A DNA stretch of 8,984 bases, taken from positions 1-8,984 of the forward strand of contig DUUE01000218.1 of NCBI GenBank assembly GCA_012841735.1. Direction: 5' to 3'. Origin of the DNA: Bacillota bacterium. GTDB lineage: Bacteria > Bacillota > Dethiobacteria > Dethiobacterales > Dethiobacteraceae. Positions 1 through 6,337 of this stretch are shown here, in pieces. The notes below the pieces were generated by a model. It made no database searches, was not told where the DNA came from, and saw only the letters and a program-made list of their open reading frames with translations. A program made the position numbers and the translations under genes. Each line of letters starts with the position of its first letter. The stretch's first letter is position 1.

Positions 1-181
1 CTCGTCCCTGGTTTGGTGATGCTTACCAGGTAAATACGAGAGAGTGAGCCTTAATTTCCTGCTTAACAATCCAAAGGTGGCCTAACTTTCGTGGCCATTT
101 ATGCTGATTTTAACATGGCCAATGACATTTGAACTGCAATCAAAACATCTGAACCGGGTAATGAAACTGTTTTTCGTAATC
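1..181. other. Non-coding region upstream of rpmH with clustered inverted repeats
   Basis: No credible gene lies here. In related Firmicutes this side of rpmH is the dnaA-rpmH intergenic region, with dnaA transcribed the other way. Two structures are visible. First, a hairpin-like dyad: CTCGT (1-5) pairs with ACGAG (36-40), and inside it CCTGGT (7-12) pairs with ACCAGG (25-30). Second, three GGCC-centred copies at 79-82, 93-96 and 117-120; TGGCC (78-82) can pair with GGCCA (93-97), and TGGCCA occurs at 92-97 and 116-121. No TTATCCACA box cluster is present, so I do not call oriC. Confidence 0.45.
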
Positions 182-211
182 TTGACATTGACAATTTGCT
201 TAAGGTATACT
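182..211 (+). promoter_or_regulatory. Sigma-A-type promoter of the rpmH operon
   Basis: A perfect -35 hexamer TTGACA (182-187) is followed after 18 bases by TATACT (206-211), one mismatch from the -10 consensus. A second TTGACA overlaps downstream (188-193) but has no well-spaced -10. Transcription would begin around 217-220, leaving a leader of about 35 bases before the rpmH start. This is the best promoter in the window and fits the strong expression expected for L34 and RnpA. Confidence 0.8.
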
Positions 212-252
212 TTCTTATATTCTGGATAAAAAGTGCCTGGAGAGGAACGATC

Positions 253-387
253 ATGAAAAGGACATATCAGCCTAAAAAAAGAAAGAGAAAAAGAATCCAT
301 GGTTTTCTAAAAAGAATGAGTACAAAAGCCGGACGGATGGTCTTAAAAAGACGGCGCGCAAAGATCAGAAAAAGAATAAGCGCTTGA
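253..387 (+). CDS. rpmH: 50S ribosomal protein L34
   Basis: This encodes a 44-residue, very basic protein of the large ribosomal subunit. The sequence is typical of L34: MKRTYQPKKRKRKR at the N-terminus, then HGFLKRMSTKAGR and a C-terminal run of Arg and Lys. The length matches the family norm of 44-47 residues. The ATG at 253 is chosen because GGAGAGG (239-245) lies 7 bases upstream and the L34 match begins exactly there. The reading frame is open further upstream to position 196, but that extension shows no L34 similarity and would start before the predicted transcription start. It is the first gene of the operon, 7 bases ahead of rnpA, as in most bacteria. Confidence 0.97.
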   Translation: MKRTYQPKKRKRKRIHGFLKRMSTKAGRMVLKRRRAKIRKRISA

Positions 388-394
388 TCTAGAA

Positions 395-727
395 ATGGAT
401 CTCGTCCGTTTAAAGAAAAGCTGGGAGTTTAAGCGCGTTTATCGTTTCGGAAAGACTCTGGTATCACCCAATGTGGTTCTCTATTATCATGTAAACCGGC
501 TCAACTATAACCGCATCGGTTTTTCGATCAGTAAAAAGATCGGAAAAAGTGTGGTCAGAAATCGCATTAAGCGAATCTATAGGGAAGCCTTTCGTTCGAT
601 GCGGGAAAATCTGAAAAAGGGTTTTGACTTTGTGCTGGTGGCCCGGAAACCGGTGATCCAGATGAATTTCCACAAAGCGCGGGAGGAGCTGCTCTTTCTT
701 TGTATGAAAGGAAAATTGCTCAACTGA
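395..727 (+). CDS. rnpA: Ribonuclease P protein component
   Basis: This is the 110-residue protein subunit of RNase P. It binds the catalytic RNA and helps it recognise and cleave the 5' leader of pre-tRNAs. The N-terminal VRLKKSWEFKRVY stretch (4-16) matches the family's usual opening, GFSISKKIGKSV (42-53) precedes the signature, and the RNR motif lies in VRNRIKRIYREAFR (54-67), which forms the RNA-binding helix. The length is normal. The ATG lies 7 bases after the rpmH stop with no clear Shine-Dalgarno sequence, so translation is probably coupled to rpmH. Its last 28 bases overlap the start of yidD. The rpmH-rnpA pairing is near-universal. Confidence 0.96.
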   Translation: MDLVRLKKSWEFKRVYRFGKTLVSPNVVLYYHVNRLNYNRIGFSISKKIGKSVVRNRIKRIYREAFRSMRENLKKGFDFVLVARKPVIQMNFHKAREELLFLCMKGKLLN

Positions 728-951
728 ACTTAAACAGGATCCTCGCCAAATTGTTTTTATATCTTATTCTAATTTACCAGAGAGTTATATCACCACTAAA
801 ACCGCGGGTTTGCCGTTTCTATCCTTCATGTTCGCAGTATTGTTATGAGGCGATAGCACGATACGGGGTAATCAAGGGAATGATGCTCGGTATAAAGAGG
901 ATATTGCGTTGCCATCCGTTCAACCCCGGAGGATACGATCCTGTTAAGTGA
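700..951 (+). CDS. yidD: Membrane protein insertion efficiency factor YidD
   Basis: This small protein of 83 residues (if started at the TTG) belongs to the YidD family. The family is membrane-associated through an N-terminal amphipathic helix and aids Sec/YidC-dependent insertion of inner-membrane proteins. The signature is clear: LIYQRVISPLKPRVCRFYPSCSQY (24-47) with the conserved Cys38 and Cys44, then GIKRILRCHPFNPGGYDPV (64-82). The start is not certain. TTG at 700 is preceded by GGAGG (682-686) at a long spacing; TTG at 751 and CTG at 724 are alternatives, and family alignment favours a beginning near residues 10-14. All versions begin at or near the rnpA end, so translation is probably coupled. 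It sits directly before yidC, its functional partner. Confidence 0.92.
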   Translation: MYERKIAQLNLNRILAKLFLYLILIYQRVISPLKPRVCRFYPSCSQYCYEAIARYGVIKGMMLGIKRILRCHPFNPGGYDPVK

Positions 952-977
952 GTAAGATTTATTAGGAGGATTTATAA

Positions 978-1706
978 ATGGGTCAATTGATTGACGCAAT
1001 TGCCGAATTATTTGGTATCGTGCTAAGCTATGTTTATACCATCATCCCTAATTTCGGCATTTCAATTATTATCTTAACAGTTCTGGTCAAATTGATCACC
1101 TTTCCATTAAATAACAAGCAAATTCAATCCGCCAAAAAGATGCAAGAGCTACAGCCTGAGATTAAACGGATCCAGACGAAGTATAAACACGATAAAGAGA
1201 AACAGAACAAGGCCATGGCAGAATTATTGCAGCAGCACAATGTTAACCCCATGGCCGGCTGTCTTCCTTTGTTGATCCAGTTTCCCATTTTGGTCGGGAT
1301 GTTCCGACTGCTTAGCCAGGCTGATAAATTCATCAAGATTGAATTTAACTCTTTTCTGATTCCCGCCTGGGAATTTATCGACTTACTGCATATTGAAAAA
1401 TTTAATGCTGCCTACCTCCTCAATCCAGAATCTCTGGCCTATTACATGTTTCCACTCATTGCCGGCATTACCACCTTCATTTACCAGAAGCAAACCCTGG
1501 GAGATACAAACCAAAAACTGATGTTATATATGATGCCGGTATTGATAGTTTACTTTAGTTTTACTTTCCCGACAGGATTGGTTTTATATTGGATCCTGAA
1601 CAACCTGTTTTCTATGGGGCAACATTATGTCATGAACTATATGAAAGGAATAAAGGGAAAAAGCCCGGAAGATAAAGGGGAAAAGGGAGATAAACAACAA
1701 AAATGA
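978..1706 (+). CDS. yidC: YidC/Oxa1/SpoIIIJ-type membrane protein insertase
   Basis: This insertase moves proteins into the cytoplasmic membrane alone or with SecYEG. At 242 residues it is the short Gram-positive form without the large external domain of E. coli YidC. Five hydrophobic segments are visible (about 26-45, 94-114, 152-170, 180-195, 198-217). The charged cytosolic hairpin loop lies at about 47-88, and the NPMAGCLPLLIQFPI signature at 90-104. The conserved positive charge in the hydrophilic groove is Lys38 (TVLVKLITFPL) where B. subtilis SpoIIIJ has Arg. No lipobox Cys is seen. The tail from 223 is charged. ATG at 978 has TAGGAGGA (963-970) 7 bases upstream. It overlaps jag by 4 bases (ATGA). 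In spore formers this protein supports sigma-G activation in the forespore. Confidence 0.96.
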   Translation: MGQLIDAIAELFGIVLSYVYTIIPNFGISIIILTVLVKLITFPLNNKQIQSAKKMQELQPEIKRIQTKYKHDKEKQNKAMAELLQQHNVNPMAGCLPLLIQFPILVGMFRLLSQADKFIKIEFNSFLIPAWEFIDLLHIEKFNAAYLLNPESLAYYMFPLIAGITTFIYQKQTLGDTNQKLMLYMMPVLIVYFSFTFPTGLVLYWILNNLFSMGQHYVMNYMKGIKGKSPEDKGEKGDKQQK

Positions 1707-2323
1707 TCGAAATCGAAACTACTGGTCGGACAATTGACGAGGCGATCCAAAAGGCTCTGGATACCCTCGGCGTTAAGAGAAATAATCTAGATATCAAGGT
1801 GTTGAGTGAACCGGCTCAAGGCCTGTTTAATTTGATTGGGGCAAAAGATGCCCGGATCAACGCAAAGGTATTATTTCCACCGGCACAGTATCTCGAACAC
1901 TTTCTGGCGGAACTGATCAAGTATATGAATCTTGAAGGGACAGTAGCAGTCGAGGAAGACGAGGAAAAAATTATCGCATCCATTAACGGCAAGCGTATAG
2001 GATCTTTAATTGGACGGCGCGGGCGAACTTTAAATGAATTACAGTATCTACTGAACACGATTATTAAACGACAATTTTCAGGAATCAAAAAGATGATCAT
2101 CGTTGACGTGGAAGGATACCGGGAAAGGCGAGAAAAGACGCTGACGCAACTGGCAAAAAGTATTGCCAGAAAAGTGGACAGGCTTGGCGAGGAACAGGTG
2201 CTGGAACCGATGACCCCTCAAGAGAGAAGGATCATTCACCTGGCATTAAAGGGAGATAATAATGTAATAACCTACAGCAAAGGGGAGGAACCCTACCGCA
2301 AAGTAGTGATTGCGCCGCGTTAA
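1703..2323 (+). CDS. jag: Jag/KhpB, RNA-binding protein (Jag-N, KH, R3H domains)
   Basis: This 206-residue cytosolic protein is partnered with YidC and known as SpoIIIJ-associated protein, Jag, EloR or KhpB in different Firmicutes. Three domains are visible in order. The Jag-N domain spans about 1-56 and includes the ETTGRTIDEAI opening and the GLFNLIGAKDA segment. The KH domain spans about 62-138 with the RNA-binding GRRG loop at 104-107. The R3H domain spans about 143-206 with Arg175 and His179 in the RxxxH motif. In streptococci and lactobacilli the protein binds RNA together with KhpA and affects cell elongation; that role here is inference. The start ATG overlaps the yidC stop as ATGA, so translation is coupled. 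A terminator follows directly. Confidence 0.95.
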   Translation: MIEIETTGRTIDEAIQKALDTLGVKRNNLDIKVLSEPAQGLFNLIGAKDARINAKVLFPPAQYLEHFLAELIKYMNLEGTVAVEEDEEKIIASINGKRIGSLIGRRGRTLNELQYLLNTIIKRQFSGIKKMIIVDVEGYRERREKTLTQLAKSIARKVDRLGEEQVLEPMTPQERRIIHLALKGDNNVITYSKGEEPYRKVVIAPR

Positions 2324-2336
2324 AATATGGGCCGGC

Positions 2337-2364
2337 AGCCGCTCCTTTGCGGGAGCGGTTTTTT
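2337..2364 (+). terminator. Intrinsic terminator after jag
   Basis: CCGCTCC (2339-2345) and GGAGCGG (2352-2358) form a perfect 7-bp GC-rich stem around a 6-base loop. The stem can be extended outward by weak pairs into the tail. Six T residues follow at 2359-2364. It lies 14 bases after the jag stop and should end the rpmH-jag transcript, which makes mnmE the head of a separate unit. Confidence 0.9.
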
Positions 2365-2444
2365 GATCAATCAATGAATTAAGAGTTGCCTTTTTCGGTG
2401 TCAACGTCCGCTAGAAAACATATTTGCATGAAGGGGCATTTGTT

Positions 2445-3827
2445 TTGTTTTCAGATACGATTACGGCAATCAGCACACCAATGGGCGAAGGAGGGATCGG
2501 GATCGTCAGAATGAGCGGTCCCGATGCTTTTCGCATTGCGCGAAAGATATTTTTTACCTCAAAAAGTAATCAACCCGATTTCCCCCGTTCTCATTTTCTC
2601 TATCACGGTTATATTGTCGATGGGCAGGGAGACCCGATCGACGAAGTGCTGTTGTCTTTTATGAAGGCGCCTCACACTTATACGCGAGAGGATACGGTGG
2701 AAATAAATTGTCACAGCGGTGTATTTACACTGCGCCTGATTTTGGATTTAACGATTAAAAACGGGGCCAGGCTGGCTGAACCGGGGGAGTTTACAAGAAG
2801 AGCTTTTCTTAACGGGCGGATAGATTTGAGCCGCGCCGAGAGCATACTGCACGTCATTAGAGCGCGTTCCGCAGAGGGGGTTAAGCAAGCTGCACTTAAC
2901 CTGCAGGGAAGGCTCTATCGAAAGACTACGGGCATACGGGACTCAATTATAACAACCCTGGCCAGGGTGGATGCAGTAATCGATTTTCCTGAAGATGTGG
3001 AGGCGGATTTGCTATTTTTTAAGCAGGTGAAGGACGAGCTGGAGGCAATCAGCAGAACTCTTCAGGAGCTGATTGCTACTGCAGAGAGAGGAAGGGCCTA
3101 CCGGGAAGGGATAGATACAGCCATTGTGGGAAGACCCAATGTGGGAAAGTCTTCGTTGTTAAATGCTTTGCTCCGGCAGCAACGTGCAATTGTCCATGAT
3201 ATGCCGGGAACAACGCGGGATCTCCTGGAGGGTTATCTGCTGATCGGGGGGTATCCCTTGCGCCTGATTGATACGGCAGGAATTCATGATACGGCAAATC
3301 CCGTCGAGCAGATTGGGATTACACGGACCAAGGAAGCAGTAGCCGCGGCGCGACTACTGCTTGTTGTGTTGGATGGCTCACAACCATTGCAAAAGGCGGA
3401 TGAGGCCGTAATGGATCTGGTTGCCGAGGAACACAAATTGATTATTGTGGTGAATAAAAAAGATCTCAAGCCGTTATTGAATATCAGCGCTCTAGAACAG
3501 CGTTTTCCGGGCGTAAAGGTTGTCCGTACTGCCGCAATAGCAGGGGAAGGTATCCAGCTATTGGAAGAATCGATTGTTGAACTATTGGATCAAAGCTTTA
3601 CAAGTTCCGGTGAACCGGCGCAGCTTTTGTCGATGCGACATGAAATAGCTGCCAAAGAAGCCCTGGTCAGCGTTAAAAATGCCATCGAGGCCTGCGAGAG
3701 CCGTCCTTTAGAGTTTGTAAGCCTTGAGTTAAGGGAAGCCTGGCATAAACTCGGCGAAATTACCGGCGATACAGTCGATGACCAGCTTTTAGATAAAATT
3801 TTTAGTGAGTTTTGCATTGGCAAGTGA
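2445..3827 (+). CDS. mnmE: tRNA modification GTPase MnmE (TrmE)
   Basis: MnmE acts with MnmG to place the carboxymethylaminomethyl group on the wobble uridine (U34) of tRNAs that read codons ending in A or G, using GTP, methylene-tetrahydrofolate and FAD. The N-terminal folate-binding domain opens with DTITAISTPMGEGGIGIVR (4-22). The G domain carries the P-loop GRPNVGKSS (229-237), PGTTRD (254-259), DTAG (276-279) and NKKD (337-340). The C-terminus is the family's CIGK motif, with the catalytic Cys457. I choose TTG at 2445 because AAGGGG (2431-2436) lies 8 bases upstream and the resulting 460 residues match family length and start; an in-frame TTG at 2424 would add seven residues. The usual neighbour mnmG is not present downstream. 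Confidence 0.96.
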   Translation: MFSDTITAISTPMGEGGIGIVRMSGPDAFRIARKIFFTSKSNQPDFPRSHFLYHGYIVDGQGDPIDEVLLSFMKAPHTYTREDTVEINCHSGVFTLRLILDLTIKNGARLAEPGEFTRRAFLNGRIDLSRAESILHVIRARSAEGVKQAALNLQGRLYRKTTGIRDSIITTLARVDAVIDFPEDVEADLLFFKQVKDELEAISRTLQELIATAERGRAYREGIDTAIVGRPNVGKSSLLNALLRQQRAIVHDMPGTTRDLLEGYLLIGGYPLRLIDTAGIHDTANPVEQIGITRTKEAVAAARLLLVVLDGSQPLQKADEAVMDLVAEEHKLIIVVNKKDLKPLLNISALEQRFPGVKVVRTAAIAGEGIQLLEESIVELLDQSFTSSGEPAQLLSMRHEIAAKEALVSVKNAIEACESRPLEFVSLELREAWHKLGEITGDTVDDQLLDKIFSEFCIGK

Positions 3828-3844
3828 ACAAAAAGGAGCAGAGG

Positions 3845-4564
3845 ATGGATAGCCGGGATAACCTTCTCCAGGAAGTGATCGAGAGTTTAGGCCTAGAAAT
3901 TGACGTTCGAAAGTACAATCAATTACAAAAGTATGTGCAGATATTATTGGAAAGGGTATCCGTCCAGCGCCTGGTCGGAGATAATACTCCCTACCTGCTT
4001 TATCATAAACATATCTACGATTCCCTTTATCTCCTTTCGTTGATGCAATTGCCACTCTTCGAGATCTTAGACCTGGGAACCGGTGCGGGTTTACCCGGTA
4101 TACCTTTAAAAATTTGCTTGCCCGAACATGTGTTTTTTTTAATGGATGCAAATCGCGCGCGCATTAATTTTTTAAGGAGAGTAATGCGAGAGCTCGCCTT
4201 GGAGCGTTTGCATTTTTTGCCGGGACGGGCCGAAGAGTGGGGGCAGAATCCTGATTTTCGCGAGAGATTTGGAGTGGTCGTCAGCCGGGCGGTTGCTCCG
4301 GCTGTGGTTCTCGCTGAGTTAGCCCTGCCGCTCTGCAGTGTCGGCGGGCAGGTTATATTCTATAAAGGACCACGGGGCAACGAGGAAATGAGAGAGGCGT
4401 CAAAGGCTATTTCGATTTGTGGCGGCAGCATCGATTCTTGCAAGCAATATCGTCTCCTCACCGGAGAAGAGCGATGCATCTACATTGTTAAAAAGATAAA
4501 AAACACCCCTCCACAATACCCCAGGCGGGTTGGCAGACCAGCCAAGCAGCCTCTGCGCGACTAA
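3845..4564 (+). CDS. rsmG: 16S rRNA (guanine527-N7)-methyltransferase RsmG (GidB)
   Basis: RsmG uses S-adenosylmethionine to methylate N7 of G527 in the 530 loop of 16S rRNA; its loss is a known route to low-level streptomycin resistance. The 239 residues match the B. subtilis length. Features include HKHIYDSL (about 55-62), the SAM-binding LDLGTGAGLPGIPLK (75-89), the VSRAVA motif (146-151), YKGPRG (173-178) and the Firmicute C-terminal PPQYPRRVGRPAK (222-234). ATG at 3845 has AAGGAG (3833-3838) 6 bases upstream and is preferred over an in-frame TTG at 3812 that lies inside mnmE. It starts 17 bases after the mnmE stop, so the two genes are almost certainly co-transcribed. A run of eight T lies at about 4133-4140, but the frame is intact. 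Confidence 0.96.
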   Translation: MDSRDNLLQEVIESLGLEIDVRKYNQLQKYVQILLERVSVQRLVGDNTPYLLYHKHIYDSLYLLSLMQLPLFEILDLGTGAGLPGIPLKICLPEHVFFLMDANRARINFLRRVMRELALERLHFLPGRAEEWGQNPDFRERFGVVVSRAVAPAVVLAELALPLCSVGGQVIFYKGPRGNEEMREASKAISICGGSIDSCKQYRLLTGEERCIYIVKKIKNTPPQYPRRVGRPAKQPLRD

Positions 4565-4638
4565 TTGATTATTAATTGAAGGAATGCACTCTCCGTTGTC
4601 TAATAATTTTCATAAGCCAAAAAAGCAGGTGATTGTTA

Positions 4639-5460
4639 ATGAAAGAAAACCGGTTTCATAATCTTTTATTTCCTGATCCTGAACCGGGCAAGGACAAGGT
4701 GGCTGTGATAAAGATACAGGATATCGAGCCCAATCCTTATCAGCCAAGACGGAATTTCCCCGATGATACAATTGCGGAGTTGATGCAATCGATCAAAACC
4801 TACGGACTACTGCAGCCGATCATTGTTCGTCGCGCCGGCCGCTCTTTCCAACTGGTAGCCGGGGAAAGGCGGTTGGTGGCATGTAAAAAACTAGGTTTGA
4901 ATACGATAACGGCCATCATCAAGGATTTATCCGACAGCGCCATGGCTGCAATTGCCCTCATCGAAAATTTGCAAAGAGAAAATTTAAACTTTATTGAAGA
5001 GGCTAGCGGTTACGCACGGTTGATCAATGAGTTTAACCTGACCCAGGAAGTGCTGGCGCAGCGCCTCGGAAAGAGTCAATCGACCATCGCCAATAAGTTA
5101 AGATTGTTAAAATTACCGGAATCGGTTAAACGTGCCTTAATCGAGGAGAAGCTTACGGAACGGCATGCCCGGGCATTGCTCAAATTGAACACCGAGGCCC
5201 AACAGAAAAAAATGATCGCCGAAATTATCGACAAGGGACTTACCGTGAGCCAGGCTGAAAAAAGAATCGAACAACTGCTTGGCACGGCAAAGGCAAAGAC
5301 CAAAAAAATCAACAAAGGGATTATCCGCGATCACCGCATTTTTTTGAATACAATTCGTGAAGCAGTCAGGCTGATTAAAGATTCCGGGCTTTCACCTGAA
5401 GTTGAGGAAAAGGTGGAAGATGATTTTATCGAGGTGAAAATTAGGTTGTTCCGGCGCTGA
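4639..5460 (+). CDS. noc: Nucleoid occlusion protein Noc (ParB-family CTPase)
   Basis: Noc binds scattered Noc-binding sites, spreads as a CTP-dependent clamp and prevents septum formation over the nucleoid. This 273-residue protein has the ParB/Noc layout: the PNPYQPRR box (31-38), the CTP-binding GERR box (75-78), ENLQREN (109-115), a helix-turn-helix (about 135-158) and a Noc-like C-terminus (RDHRIFLNTIREAVRLIKDSG, about 230-250). At positions known to separate Noc from ParB specificity it has Gln147, Lys153 and Arg175, all Noc-type. The short N-terminus with FHNLLF could be the membrane-binding helix known in Bacillus Noc, though it is weak. ATG at 4639 has AGGTGA (4627-4632) 6 bases upstream; TTG at 4633 is a poorer alternative. 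Confidence 0.93.
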   Translation: MKENRFHNLLFPDPEPGKDKVAVIKIQDIEPNPYQPRRNFPDDTIAELMQSIKTYGLLQPIIVRRAGRSFQLVAGERRLVACKKLGLNTITAIIKDLSDSAMAAIALIENLQRENLNFIEEASGYARLINEFNLTQEVLAQRLGKSQSTIANKLRLLKLPESVKRALIEEKLTERHARALLKLNTEAQQKKMIAEIIDKGLTVSQAEKRIEQLLGTAKAKTKKINKGIIRDHRIFLNTIREAVRLIKDSGLSPEVEEKVEDDFIEVKIRLFRR

Positions 5461-5560
5461 AAGCAGCTTGCAGCGCCATTGAGGCCTCGATGCAGTAAAA
5501 AAGAGGTGGAGCAGCAGTTGACAACATGTTTGTAAAATCACAAATAAGAGGAGCGAAACG

Positions 5561-6337
5561 ATGTCTCATGTAATTGCCATAGCGAACCAAAAAGGCGGGG
5601 TAGGGAAAACGACAACCGCAGTTAATTTAAGCGCCGCCCTTGCTCAACTGGGATATAAAGTGCTTCTACTGGACAGCGATCCACAGGGCAACGCGACTAG
5701 CGGTGTCGGTCTACAGAAGAAAGACATCAAGGCCTGCATCTATGATGCCCTGATTAACGAAATCGGTTTAGAGAAAATTATTCTGCCTTCAGCATGGAAA
5801 AATTTATATGTCGTTCCCGCCACAATTCAACTGGCAGGAGCGGAAATCGAACTTGTACCCACCGTATCGCGTGAGGTTAAGCTCAGGGAGGCATTAAAAA
5901 CAGTTAAAAACAATTATGCTTACGTGATTATCGATTGCCCGCCATCGCTGGGGCTGTTAACCCTGAATGCTTTAACCGCCGCCGACGGTGTCATCATCCC
6001 AATTCAGTGCGAGTATTATGCCCTGGAAGGCCTGGGGCAGTTGATGAATACGATCACGCTGGTGCGCAAACACCTCAATGAAAAGTTAAAAATCGAAGGT
6101 GTAGTGCTCACCATGTATGACTCTCGGACAAAGCTGTCTGAGCAGGTAACGCAAGAAGTAAAAAATCACTTTAAAGAGCTTGTATATGACACCATCATTC
6201 CCCGCAATGTACGCCTCAGCGAGGCGCCGAGTTATGGAAAACATATTCTTGATTATGATCCGCATAGCAGGGGTGCGGCACTATACCTTGCACTCGCGAA
6301 GGAGGTTGCTAGATGGCCAGTGAAAAAAGGCGATTAG
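5561..6337 (+). CDS. parA: Chromosome-partitioning ATPase ParA (Soj)
   Basis: ParA is a dimerising, DNA-binding ATPase that works with ParB-parS to separate replicated origins; in B. subtilis Soj also controls DnaA. This is the short chromosomal form, 258 residues, without an N-terminal helix-turn-helix. The deviant Walker A motif KGGVGKTT spans 11-18 with the signature Lys11 and Lys16. The A' motif DSDPQGN begins at 38, and Walker B VIIDCPP contains Asp125. The C-terminal NVRLSEAPSYGK segment (about 221-232) is typical. ATG at 5561 has AAGAGGAG (5546-5553) 7 bases upstream. It follows noc by 100 bases and overlaps parB by 25 bases, so ParA and ParB are translationally linked. Confidence 0.97.
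   Translation: MSHVIAIANQKGGVGKTTTAVNLSAALAQLGYKVLLLDSDPQGNATSGVGLQKKDIKACIYDALINEIGLEKIILPSAWKNLYVVPATIQLAGAEIELVPTVSREVKLREALKTVKNNYAYVIIDCPPSLGLLTLNALTAADGVIIPIQCEYYALEGLGQLMNTITLVRKHLNEKLKIEGVVLTMYDSRTKLSEQVTQEVKNHFKELVYDTIIPRNVRLSEAPSYGKHILDYDPHSRGAALYLALAKEVARWPVKKGD

Noticed and set aside
82..300. Minus-strand 72-residue open frame over the rpmH promoter
   Set aside because: It runs antisense through the rpmH promoter and start, has no recognisable family and is Phe/Ser-rich in the manner of chance frames.
2386..2424. Promoter for mnmE after the jag terminator
   Set aside because: One is expected after the terminator, but TTGCCT has no acceptable -10 at 16-18 bases, so no site can be named.
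3812..3844. Longer rsmG start at TTG 3812
   Set aside because: It would lie in the mnmE coding end with no ribosome site; ATG 3845 has AAGGAG at ideal spacing and family-like length.
4133..4140. Run of eight T in rsmG as a frameshift site
   Set aside because: The frame reads through with the SAM-binding and later motifs in one frame, so there is no sign of a break.
3789..4151. Minus-strand 120-residue open frame
   Set aside because: It lies antisense across the mnmE end and the well-supported rsmG gene, with no family resemblance.
4576..4607. Promoter in the rsmG-noc gap (TTGAAG ... AATAAT)
   Set aside because: The spacer is about 20 bases and both boxes are imperfect; not strong enough to list.
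4925..5331. TTATCCG sequences as DnaA boxes inside noc
   Set aside because: TTATCCGAC and TTATCCGCG match only the first six bases, lie inside coding sequence and are isolated.
5518..5547. Promoter before parA based on TTGACA at 5518-5523
   Set aside because: The -35 is perfect, but the only good -10-like hexamer (TAAAAT, 5533-5538) is 9 bases away and AAATAA at 5542 matches poorly.
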